NCBI GenBank assembly: GCA_039105265.1
Contig: JAPFFF010000021.1
Coordinates: 1,178,001-1,242,000, forward strand
DNA: 64,000 nucleotides
Direction of reading: 5' to 3'
Origin: Tritrichomonas musculus
Taxonomy: Eukaryota > Parabasalia > Tritrichomonadida > Tritrichomonadidae
How positions within the stretch are numbered: position 1 is the first letter of the stretch; every line of letters begins with the position of its first letter. Made by a program: the position numbers and the translations under genes. Under the pieces are notes generated by a model. It had not been told where the DNA came from and ran no database searches. It saw nothing but the letters and a program-made list of their open reading frames with translations. Shown one piece after another: positions 39,926 to 49,572 of this stretch.

Positions 39926-40543
39926 TTAATTTATAATATATAATGTAAATAAATATATTTTTAATATTATATATTTAATAAATCTTTTAAATGAATTTTA
40001 ATAAAATTTTTAGCAAGATGTAATGAAATATTCGAATACTAGAATATTTTAAGTGGTTTATTTCACTGTTTATATATTTAATAGATTTTACCGATGCTTA
40101 GAAATTTATTTGTAATTATTTACTTAAAATCTTATTAACCATGGTGAACATAACATAATCTTTAAACATGGTTGTATTAAACTCAATTTTTGTGTCCTGA
40201 TAAATGAACACATCTAGTGTTCTGATTTATTATTCCTAAATAAATGGAATAAATATGAATTCAATAAATAAAAGAATTTTAATTATTTTGGTAACTTAAA
40301 TGATTTTAGTTCTTCAAATATTATCCTAAATTTTGATCTTTTCTAAAATCATAAAATAAATTTTGTTTTATTTAATGTAATATCTTTTTTTTTAATATTT
40401 AATAAAAAAGTAAATAAATATAAATTCATTAATATGTCAAGATAATAGAGATTCAAATAAATTTTATGTTGAAAATTGGTTATGTTAAAATAGATAACTA
40501 AAAATTTTTTTATTTATTTTTAAAATAATATTCAGAAATTCAA

Positions 40544-40648
40544 TTGAATATTTGAGCATTTCGGGTTAGAAAAACGAGTTATTTTGAATTGCTCTTCAGA
40601 ATATTTGAGCTACCGGGTTAGAAAAACGAGTTGTTTTGTATATAGTGA
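40544..40648 (+). repeat. Tandem pair of about 50-bp repeats
   Basis: AATATTTGAGC followed by CGGGTTAGAAAAACGAGTT occurs twice about 55 bp apart. Confidence 0.7.
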
Positions 40649-40814
40649 TTATTTAGATTTGAAATATTTTTATATTAATAAAAATATCATAGTTAGTAAA
40701 TATATATAGCTTTTTATAATATATAATTTTATATAAATTATTCTATTTTTAATTAATGCATATATCTAATTTTTAGTTATTTTCATTTTTAAATTCCTAA
40801 TTATACTTGTTATT

Positions 40815-41240
40815 CTCCGATTCTCGAGATCGATAATTGATTGACTTTTTGATATCGATACATAAATATACACAGATTCTCGAGATCGATTTCAGAGATC
40901 GAGAATTTTTTTTCTGAGCTTTTGATATCAGAATTTTCAATTAAACTTTTTGATAAAAATATGATCGTATTTAAATCTCAAATATTTCATAAAAAAAGAA
41001 TGTATTTTTTGATTTTAATCTTAAAATAAACATTAATACATTATATCATATATTTTTAAATATTATAAAATCACAAATACCAATTATAAAAAAAGATAAA
41101 TCAGTTTGAGATCTCGAGATCTCGGTAATTGATATCAAGTTTACAATTATTTTTATATCACATTTCAAATCTGATATCTTGATTATCGATAATCTCGATA
41201 TCAGATTTTAAAACTGATAATCGAGTATCAGATGAAAAAA
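40815..41240. repeat. Cluster of palindromic CTCGAGATC / GATATC-rich motifs
   Basis: About eight copies of near-palindromic phrases (TTCTCGAGATCGAT, GAGATCTCGAGATCTC, GATTATCGATAATC, TTTTGATATCGAT) lie in the right subterminal part of the 4.2-kb element. They may be binding sites or simple decay products of one palindromic repeat. Confidence 0.6.
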
Positions 41241-41524
41241 AGTGACGTTTTTGATATCGATTCTCAAAATAACAAGTCTATTCCTAATATATATTAAAAA
41301 TAAACAAACAAGTATTCTTTATAACAGTGCTAATATCATATATAAGTATGATAATATAGGAAATATAAAGAAACAAAATACTTTTTAAATAATCATTTAA
41401 ATATCTCTTTAACAATGCTTTTATTGGCAATATGGTTAAATTAACTTTTGATTAATATTATATATAGAAAACAAATGCACAAATAAATATTCATTTTATC
41501 ACAAAAACCAAAATGTTAGGGGTT

Positions 41525-43514
41525 TTACAAAAAAGGATTTTCTGAATTCATTGAATTATAAACTTCAATTAACTGAGTTACAGCACAGCAAATGTTTCTT
41601 TGCTCGATATCATTTGGAGTTAATTCTTCTTCAGGAATCTGATCAAGTTCAATTTTATTAGTAAGTAAAGAAGCGAATTTAATATTTTCAGTATTTAGTA
41701 CCATTTCCAAAGGAGTCCCATATCTATCGCTTTTCTTTTTTACGTCGACTCCTTTGATATTCAAAATTAATTCCAATATGTCAACATCATCAGACAAGAT
41801 AGCATAATGATCGGCGTTAGAATTTCCGTCACCAACCGCACAAAAGTTTGTTTTATCATTATTTAAAAAAACATCAATCATTCTTCTATTTCCACTTTTA
41901 ACGGCTTCTAAAAAAGGAATTGAACTTTTTTGTGCCACCAAATTTGGATCAGCGATAGGATGCTCCAATAATACTTCTACTGTTCCAGGGTTTCCGTATC
42001 TAATTGCATTAACCAAAGGAGTTTCACCTACTTCATTTGAACAATTTACCTTCAAAAATGGATGACAAAGTAATAATCGAACAATCATTGATCCATCTCC
42101 AAGCATTAAAGCTATTAATAAAGGATTTTGACCCGCTCTGTTTGATCTATTAACATCAACTTTTCGTGTACCAATCAATTTTCTAACAAACATAAGGTTT
42201 TTCTTCATAACAGCCATCATTAAAGGAGTAGATCCCATCCCATCTTCATTATTAGGATCAAGGCCACGATCAATAAGAGGCGATATCAGATCAATTGTGT
42301 TTTTAGCAGCTGCTAAATGAAGGAGATGGGGAAGAAGAGCTATAATGTCCTTTTTTGCATATTCAGTTAATTCAATCTTCTTGCAGCCGAGAAGAAGAGC
42401 TATAATGTCCATACTTTGCTTAGAAAAGGCAATATCAAGAGGAATTTGTTGCTTATTATTGACAATGTGTGAGATCAAAACGACTGGATATCATTAATAA
42501 ACATGTAATTTTAAAAAATCTCGTGTTTGAAACAAGTGAATGGAATAATGTATCTCCATCCTCATTTTGGAAATTTAGATTTAAATCTGGATGCTGAATT
42601 GTTAGTGGTGTGTTATCATTTATGATAGCAACACATGAAATCATCACCAAATGGTCATACGGAGGAGATTATACATTAAAAACACGTGCCACGAGACGTT
42701 TTACATGACATCTCTTCTTGATTGTCATTTTGTCGTTTTCGTAATTAAAATAGCTTCAAATGTAAGTTCCACAGTGTGTAGTGTGGTGTGAAACACCCAC
42801 TACCATATCTAACTAACATTGATGCTTTTCCTTGCTTGGCTGCTGAAAGAAGCGGTGTATATCCTTCTGAGTCGCGGCAATTTCCATCTATTGGATACTT
42901 TAGTAAAAGTTGTAAATATTCTTTTTCATTTGTTTCAACTGCTGCATGCAATGGATAGACAGACTTTGAACTTGGCAAATCAAGTAGCGCACCATTTTCT
43001 GAAAGAAGTCGGGATGAACTTTTTTGATGATTTTCTATTGAAATAATTAAAGCTGTCTCTGAATTAGTATTTGATAATGTAAGTAAATTTGGGTCATAAA
43101 CTTTTTCTGCTAAAAAAATTGAAATAAGTTGATCATATCCATAAGAAGCCGCAATATGCAGAGCATAGCATCCTTGTCCATCAACAAAAATTAGATCAAT
43201 ACCTTGAAATTTGATGAAATAGTTTACTAATTAAATGTTATTGTTTATAACAGTATATAAGTATGATGTTAATGCGCTTGATATATAATTAACATCAGAA
43301 CCACCATCCGCAAAAATATAGCACTTTTTGTTCCATTATATTTAGATGCAAATGTTAGAAGAGAATGATTTTCACCATATAATATAATATTGAATTGTTC
43401 AATCTCATTTGGAATAATTGAATTAAAAGGAACCTGAGATGGAATAAAAGTTGATAGCTTTTCGACATTGTCTTGTTTTATTGCTTCAAGGAGATATAAC
43501 CATACTTCAAGCAT
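41525..43514 (-). pseudogene. Ankyrin-repeat protein gene, decayed
   Basis: A host-type ankyrin gene of the trichomonad kind. The N-terminal helical region starts MLEVWLYLLEAIKQDN at 43514. Ankyrin repeats follow in pieces (YALHIAASYGYDQLI; YPLHAAVETNEKEYLQLLLKYP; YTPLLSAAKQ; then TPLMMAVMKKNLMFVRKLI and STPFLEAVKSGNRRMIDVFL-like units). The largest open piece is 41525-42478. The frame shifts at least three times (near 43300, 42800 and 42480) and lacks sequence between the pieces, so no full protein is made. The natural stop TAA lies inside the 10-bp target duplication of the 4.2-kb element, which inserted exactly there. A 20-bp direct repeat (42331-42350 and 42391-42410) lies within it. Confidence 0.8.
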
Positions 43515-43974
43515 ATTTTATAAAATTTTTATTTAAGAAGTTATTTGCCCCTAAGTTGAAAGCAATCTGTTTTTTTTAAATGAACATTAATGTTTTTAGA
43601 AATGTAATTTAGTTTGGCAAAGCACATTAATTTAATTGGTTAATAATATTCAATTAGTTCAGGAAATTTTCATATAAAATAAATTTTTTACATTGGAAAA
43701 AACTTATACTCTTTAGATAATAAAATCAAATGCCTAGTATATATCTATATATACTTCTCTTTTTGATGTTTCATAAATTACAATTAGATCTAAAAATTTT
43801 TTTTTGACTTTTTTTGTCCTCACATATATACATTATTCAGATATTTGTATTCTTGAAGAGTTATATTTTATTAACTTTTTTAGGTTTTGAACAATAAAAT
43901 CAAGTTTTTTTTTATTTTAATCTCAAAAAATAAAACTATTTTACAAATAAAAGTTATCATTTGAATTTATGCGT
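43515..43974. other. AT-rich spacer before the tRNA
   Basis: It lies between the start of the ankyrin pseudogene and the tRNA-Arg. Only T runs are seen. Confidence 0.5.
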
Positions 43975-44047
43975 GGCCTCGTGGCCTAATGGATATAGCG
44001 TGTGCCTCCTAAGCATGAGATTGCGGGTTCGAGTCCCGCCGGGGCCC
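43975..44047 (+). tRNA. tRNA-Arg, anticodon CCU
   Basis: A 73-nt cloverleaf read by eye. The acceptor stem GGCCTCG pairs with CGGGGCC (one G-U). The A box is TGGCCTAATGG. The anticodon loop CTCCTAA on a TGTGC/GCATG stem gives anticodon CCT, reading AGG. The T arm is GCGGG-TTCGAGT-CCCGC. The discriminator is C. TTTTTT follows directly as terminator. The D stem pairs poorly (two of four), which is a mild oddity. No intron. Confidence 0.9.
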
Positions 44048-44242
44048 TTTTTTATTTTTTTTTTTGTTAATTGAGAATAGAGAATTCTATTTCAATTTCG
44101 CCATTTTTTTAAGCTTGTATTATTTTGAATGATTTTTTTTCACTACAACGTAATTCATTTAAGAAAGTTCAAGTGTAATTATTATTAAGTAATTATTATT
44201 GAGCTGCGCTAAATACTAAATTTAATTATACAGTCATTGAAA

Positions 44243-44302
44243 AGGGCAGTAGAATACTCAGCTGCACTTTCATTGATATTGGTTCGATTCCAATCTGCCC
44301 CT
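44243..44302 (+). tRNA. Truncated tRNA-like unit (60 nt)
   Basis: A perfect T arm (ATTGG-TTCGATT-CCAAT, B box) and an acceptor stem (GGGCAG pairing CTGCCC) are present, with CTTTTT just after. Only 28 nt lie between acceptor and T arm, too few for both D and anticodon arms, and there is no A box. CTGCACT could be a relic anticodon loop (GCA, Cys), but no stem supports it. It is either a tRNA pseudogene or a small tRNA-like RNA. Confidence 0.4.
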
Positions 44303-44348
44303 CTTTTTAAATATTTTTAAAAAAACAAATTGCAAAAGGGGTAACTTT

Positions 44349-45847
44349 TTATTTATCGACGAAATACTTTTCTACAAAACGAGCAAATATTTCGATATCT
44401 TCTAATGTTGTATAAGCCCCCAACGAAATCCTTACAGCGCCAAGAGGTACTCCATCAATGATATCAATACTGTCATGACAGCTTGATTTGTTATTATAAT
44501 ACTCTTCAACTTGATCATCATTTATATTTATGGCTCTTGTGCAAGCTCCAGGATTACAGAAGCATCCGACTCGAATATTTATATTCTCTTTAGCCGCACT
44601 TGTCATCACCTCATTATAACCGATATAACCGCCTTTATCATTCAAAGAGTTAAGAGTAACGATTGGTCCTTGAATCTTATAGTCATCGTTTGCATGATTT
44701 CCATATATCTTGACAACAGGTCTCCCATTTGAATGCCTGATCATGTTCAATCTCAAGTAAAGCTCGCGCGTTACGCACCACGAATGACACGAAATATTTT
44801 CAATTCCGATTTCGTTCAGTTTTTTGAAGCCTTCGTGAAGTGCAATTATTGAAAGGAAAGGAATTGTTCCGTCTTCAAATCGCGAGCATCCGCGTGGCTG
44901 AAGCAATGCGAAATCTTTGCCACAAGCTGCCATAACAACCGTTCCTGAGATTTTGGATGTTTTAACGATCAAAGCTCCTAAGTTTGGAAACCCGAACAAT
45001 TTATAGAAGCTCATCACAACAAAGTCAGCTGGATATTCTTCGAGATCAAGTTTGTTCGTTGGCAGATAAGCGGCTGCATCAAGCAAGACATATCATTTTC
45101 CTTTCTTCTTTGCAAATCGGTCTCCAAAATCAGTGTTGGGGAACTTGTTGATCCATTCAAGTGGATATTTTTTTCTTCGCCTGGAAATGCGAATAAATGA
45201 CTAACAACATCTGCCTGCGAATTTTGATTTGCTTGTCCATCTTCTTCATCATGAATATCATTCTCATCAACTGACTTGAATTTGGCTTCCCAGTGCGTCG
45301 CCCACCTTCGGATGCCCAGTACACTGTTGTGGTTATCGCGCGTGCACAAATAAAGCGAGTCTTCTGTCCATGGAAATTATTCGGCAAGAAGTCGTAACGA
45401 GGCCGTAGCACTCGCTGTGAAAATGACTGTGTACTTGCTACTCGTTGTTCCTAGAAAGTTTAAAACAAGATCTCTGGCACTTTCTACAAGATCTGTCGTC
45501 ATCGAACTGGCTGGTGACCCTGAATGCGGATTTGCAAATAAATTGCGGCGATACAACTCAAATATGTTGTTTATTTGTGATGCTCGGTAAAGAGCACTTC
45601 CTGTGTAATCAAGATATACTGATCCATTTTAATGTTCCATGTCATTGTCTCGAATCTCATCTAATAGACCATCATATCCATACCAGTCTTCATAATTGGA
45701 CCAAAACTCTCGATTTGAATAATTCTCGGTTTTTTTGCTTCCTTTGATCGAATAACCTTCGGTTACTTTTGAAAGAGAATGAAAGCTGAAAGAACTTGTT
45801 AATACATATAAAAATGAAAGCGTTAATAAGAATCCTGAATATTTCAT
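44349..45847 (-). pseudogene. Molybdenum-cofactor-sulfurase-like cysteine desulfurase, broken
   Basis: The class V aminotransferase domain of the MOCOS type is recognisable from end to end: VYLDYTGSALY, then ANPHSGSPASS, YTVIFTASATASLRLLAE, FPW, TRDNHNSVLGIR, then LLDAAAYLPTNKLD, the PLP lysine in SFYKLFGFPNLGAL, and the MOCOS signature RVGCFCNPGACTRAI. There is no C-terminal MOSC domain. The N-terminus MKYSGFLLTLSFLYVLTSSFS looks like a signal peptide, unusual for this family. In-frame TAA codons occur at 45629-45631 and 45377-45379, and the frame shifts near 45087, so it does not read through. It may be a recent pseudogene or contain assembly errors, since the protein signal is otherwise very well kept. 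Confidence 0.82.
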
Positions 45848-46266
45848 GTATAAAATAAAATCTCATTCATTTTTTTTATAAAAAAAAATAAAATAATTGA
45901 ATTTAAGTGTTTTTTTGGTCAGACAGCCAATTATCTTATTACAAAAATTGAAAATTATCAATTCTTTTCAAAAATGATGTTTTTGTCTAACAAAAAGTTT
46001 CAATTTGGTCGAACGTTTTTGCTTTTATTTTGCTGTAATAAATAAATAAAAGGCTATTTTTAATAGATTAAGTATTCTAAAGTACTCATGATAAAAAATC
46101 TTAAAAATGAAAAGTTTTTATTAATTCATTATTCATCATTTCAAATTTTACGTGAAATTTCAAATTAATTGAAAAGTATTTATATCTTGTTTTTTCATTT
46201 AATTCAAATTTTTTTTTCTCATAAAATTAATTTTTTAAATCATTTTTAGAATTCAATTTGAAAATA

Positions 46267-46580
46267 GATTGTTGCGGTTTCTGAAGGTCATACAGAAATT
46301 GTTCAACTTTTATTATCACAACCAAATATTGAAATCAACTGCAAAGAAATTTTAATCAAAAAAATAGTCATGATATTCAAAATTTATTTTTTCATGATAT
46401 TCAAAAAATATGTTTTTTTATTATATTCAACGTTTATAATCATTTATGGGATTCGATAAGAATATTTTTTTGGACTGCACTTCATTTTGCAGCCTATCAT
46501 GGTCATACTTAAATTGTTTAACTTTTGTTATCTAAATCAAATATTGATATCAACGACAAAGCATTTTTATATAAAGACAT
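46267..46580 (+). pseudogene. Ankyrin-repeat remnants
   Basis: Two isolated repeat fragments on the plus strand read VAVSEGHTEIVQLLLSQPNI and TALHFAAYHGHT (interrupted) followed by LLLSKSNIDIN. Both are recognisable ankyrin units of the same type as the neighbouring pseudogene, with stops and sequence loss around them. Confidence 0.6.
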
Positions 46581-46929
46581 TTATGACATTCAAATTATTT
46601 TATATATATAATTTAAATCTTGTTTTTTGATCCCATTCAAATCTTATTTTCTCATGGCATTCAAATTTATTTATTTAATTTTTTGAATTCAAATCTTATT
46701 TATTCATAAAATTCGATTATTACTTTTTCATCCCATTCAAATCTAATTTTTCATTCAATTCAAATCTTATTTAAAATAAGACTTATTTTTCCATGCCATT
46801 CAAATCTTATTTTTTTATAAAATTCATTTTCAACATTATCTTTGGAATTCTATTCTCTAAGTATTTATTCTGTTATTTGTAATAATTACAATTTTATTAT
46901 CATACAATCAAACAAACCCAATTTATTAA

Positions 46930-47640
46930 GCAAATATCTGACAAAGAAATCCAGCTTGCTAACCAAATACGATCGATGCTGAAAATCAAAGAGAAATTCA
47001 GCACACAAATAAAGAATCTGAAAGTTGGCCTGAAGGGTTACAATTCTAAGATCAAGGATCATTTTGAAAACGAGTTAGCTTCTGCCAAATAAAAGAGGCA
47101 GGAGGCTGGCGAGCTTTTTGTTTGCCAATAAATAAGCCATGTAAGCGAGCCAGTATGCAAGATGCAACTCGAAGACGATCTCCAAACATGGCAATAACAT
47201 CCTGATCGCTGACAACATTAATATGTTAAGCGCTTAACACTGGCAACAAACAGCTGGAAGATGGTCTTGAAAACTAAGTCAAACGTTGTATGAAAGATCA
47301 GCTTTATTGTTCATCTACCATATGCTTGAAATTATAGTTGTAATCACATAGAAGATGCTGAGGAGAAGATGAAAATGGAGATTACGCATTTGATTTTGGC
47401 AGTTGATTATAGAACGGGCACCAATGCTCCATATGATTTTGAAAAAAGGTGCAAGAATATCTTAATGACATTTATCAAAATAGAGAAATTCTCATGAAAG
47501 GAGAAGATGTTCCAGTTAATAAGGTAGAAGGATTAATATATATATATATAGAGCAGCTGATGATAATGATACCTCTGCAATTATAACATATTCTAGGGAG
47601 CTATATGAAGGTGGACTATCTGATAAAATAATTATTGTTG
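46930..47640 (+). pseudogene. Coiled-coil and Sel1-like coding remnants
   Basis: Near 46930-47090 a helical, charged segment is still readable (ISDKEIQLANQIRSMLKIKE) up to a TAA. Near 47500-47640 there is a phrase with Sel1 flavour (GEDVPVNKVEG..., AADDNDTSAIITYSRELYEG). The base composition is richer in GC than the flanks. Too broken to define boundaries. Confidence 0.4.
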
Positions 47641-47765
47641 GAAACGCTATTTTACAAAATTTATTCATTAATGATTAAAATCGCAAATAATAATAAATCA
47701 AAAGGCACTTATGGAATTTTGAATTCATTTATTTGCCAAAAGAATTTATTTTTTCATATCACATA

Positions 47766-47770
47766 TCACA
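47766..47770 (+). promoter_or_regulatory. Inr of the first BTB-F5/8C gene
   Basis: TCACA with its A seven bases before the ATG at 47775; two similar TCATA/TCACA motifs lie just upstream. Confidence 0.45.
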
Positions 47771-47774
47771 CTAA

Positions 47775-49070
47775 ATGCAAAACTCTATTAAACTCCAAAC
47801 AGACTCTGTTTTACAGGCTCCGTTACAAAAATATTCGAAAGATTTCACATTCATTGTCAATTCAAAGAGATTCGAGACTAGTTCATTTGTTGCGGATTTA
47901 TTATCACCAATAATCTCATCACGCCATCTAAGTGATCCAACCTTGAGTGAATTCACGATCAATACCAAATCGCCTGGTGACTTCAACAAGATCATCAATC
48001 TCATCAACTTTCAGCCGCAAGAAATCAATCACAGCGATTTTTCATTCATAATAGAAATATTCGACCAATTAGGAACAGAAAAAGTCGATATTCATATTCA
48101 GAATGAAGAAAAAATAACAAATGACAACGTTCTCGATCAGATCATAAAGCACCAAGCGCATCCCCAGTTTTACAAGACTCACCTCAACAAAGAAATTGAA
48201 TATTTCACTTCACATTTTTTTGAATTAAAAGATAAACTTTTTGAATACATCAAAGGTGAAAATTTTGACCTCAATGATACAATTATTGAGGAAATAATTG
48301 GTCACAAAAAACTTGTTCTCGATACAGAAGACGACCTCTTGGAGACCGTTAACTTGCTCTACTTGCGCGAAAGAAGCTTCTCGCACCTCTACGAATTTGT
48401 GGACTTCAAGAACGTTGAGCAGGAGTCGATTAAGAGTTTCATCGAGAACTTCAACATTGATGATCTGACGACGGCAGCTTGGCTGTCAGTCTGTGAACGC
48501 CTTGAGAAGAAAGTCTTGATTGAAAAAGGCGAAGAGGAGCAAACCAGGCACGTGTGCAACAAGTCGAAGTGTCTTGTTGAAATAAAGAATAAGCCCAACG
48601 AGTTCGACGGGATCATGAACTACCTGAAAAAGAACTCAAACATCAAGGACGAACTTGCAATCTCTCTTTCAAGTTTCGGCGGAGGAAGTGATCCATTCGA
48701 TTTAATTAAATATGAAGACAAAAAATGCTATTATGAAACATCCGGCAGTGATCGAAATTCATGGATTAGTTTTGAATTCAAAAAGCACAAAGTGTGTCCA
48801 TCAGGCTACATCATCAGGTCTTACTATTGTGATGGCAATTGGCACCTGAAGTCGTGGGATTTTGAAGGCTCCAACGACAACAGCAGTTGGACGACACTTG
48901 ATAAGCAGCAAAACAACAGCGTTCTTAATGGAGGAAATAATGTTAATTTGTTTTCTATCTCCAACGAGGAGTCATACAAATATCTTCGAATTCACATTAC
49001 AGGTCCAAACTGGTTAGACAATTATGGCATAATGATGAATTCAATTGAGTTTTATGGTAAAATTATATAA
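47775..49070 (+). CDS. BTB-like / F5/8C (discoidin) domain protein, copy 1
   Basis: A 431-residue protein of a large trichomonad family. Residues about 20-110 resemble a BTB fold (FTFIVNSKRFETSSFVADLLSPIIS); a helical BACK-like region follows to about 270. The C-terminal 150 residues form an F5/8 type C (discoidin) beta-sandwich: SWISFEFKKHKVCPSGYIIR, then SWDFEGSNDNSSWTTLD and YKYLRIHITGPNW...IEFYGKI. Discoidin domains bind glycans or lipids; in these intracellular proteins the ligand is unknown and a role as a ubiquitin-ligase adaptor is only a guess. The stretch at about 48300-48660 is clearly more GC-rich than the rest of the gene. Copies 2 and 3 lie downstream. Confidence 0.85.
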   Translation: MQNSIKLQTDSVLQAPLQKYSKDFTFIVNSKRFETSSFVADLLSPIISSRHLSDPTLSEFTINTKSPGDFNKIINLINFQPQEINHSDFSFIIEIFDQLGTEKVDIHIQNEEKITNDNVLDQIIKHQAHPQFYKTHLNKEIEYFTSHFFELKDKLFEYIKGENFDLNDTIIEEIIGHKKLVLDTEDDLLETVNLLYLRERSFSHLYEFVDFKNVEQESIKSFIENFNIDDLTTAAWLSVCERLEKKVLIEKGEEEQTRHVCNKSKCLVEIKNKPNEFDGIMNYLKKNSNIKDELAISLSSFGGGSDPFDLIKYEDKKCYYETSGSDRNSWISFEFKKHKVCPSGYIIRSYYCDGNWHLKSWDFEGSNDNSSWTTLDKQQNNSVLNGGNNVNLFSISNEESYKYLRIHITGPNWLDNYGIMMNSIEFYGKII

Positions 49071-49572
49071 ATCATCTAAATTATATTTATATATGCATAT
49101 TTTCTGACAAATACAATCAACTTCAAGTACAAATTCCAGATCGATACTTAATAATATTGGCAAAATGCATATTAAAATAATACAATTGAATTTTTTCGCA
49201 CAATAATCATTCCAAAGTTAATTAAAATCATTCAATCAAATGCATTCTCAGAATACTTGAGCTTTCATTGTGCTGATAATCAAGATGATCATGAGGTCAC
49301 TGAATTTTTTTTTTTTTTTTGCACTGTTGAAATTTCATCAATTACAAGTATTTTAATTTCAGTCTATGTTAATAAAACCCTTTCATGTTTGAAAAATTGA
49401 TGATAATTGTAATCTCCATCACAATTATCAGAATTATTTTGTCCCAATATAGTAATTTGTGGTGACACAGAGAAGTATGCAAAATTATAAATACTAATTT
49501 CTTTCGGTTGAGCATTTGAAAGTGTTTAAATTCTAGCAAGAAAAAAAAATATTTTTATATATAAACTTTTCA
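49071..49572. other. AT-rich spacer between paralogues
   Basis: It contains a T15-like run near 49306-49320 and no recognisable gene. Confidence 0.5.

Larger units (their letters stand above)
37319..41524. mobile_element. 4.2-kb terminal-inverted-repeat element, no transposase
   Basis: It starts AACCCCTAACATT and ends with the inverse AATGTTAGGGGTT, and is flanked by a 10-bp TTACAAAAAA duplication. Short inverted ends with a 9-11 bp duplication suggest a Mutator-like, non-autonomous element, but there is no transposase to confirm. The interior is very AT-rich with no convincing gene. The left 373 bp recur at 33784-34156. A second element with TTAA-flanked ends (37769-39925) is nested inside. 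The right third carries clusters of palindromic motifs (40815-41240). The insertion point is the stop codon of the ankyrin gene on the minus strand. Confidence 0.72.
45848..47774. other. Gene graveyard upstream of the BTB-F5/8C cluster
   Basis: About 1.9 kb with no intact gene. It holds ankyrin remnants (46267-46355 and about 46471-46580), a run of imperfect TTCAAATCTTATTTTTTCAT repeats (about 46570-46830), and a more GC-rich zone at about 46930-47640 with decayed coiled-coil and Sel1-like coding sequence. Confidence 0.6.
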
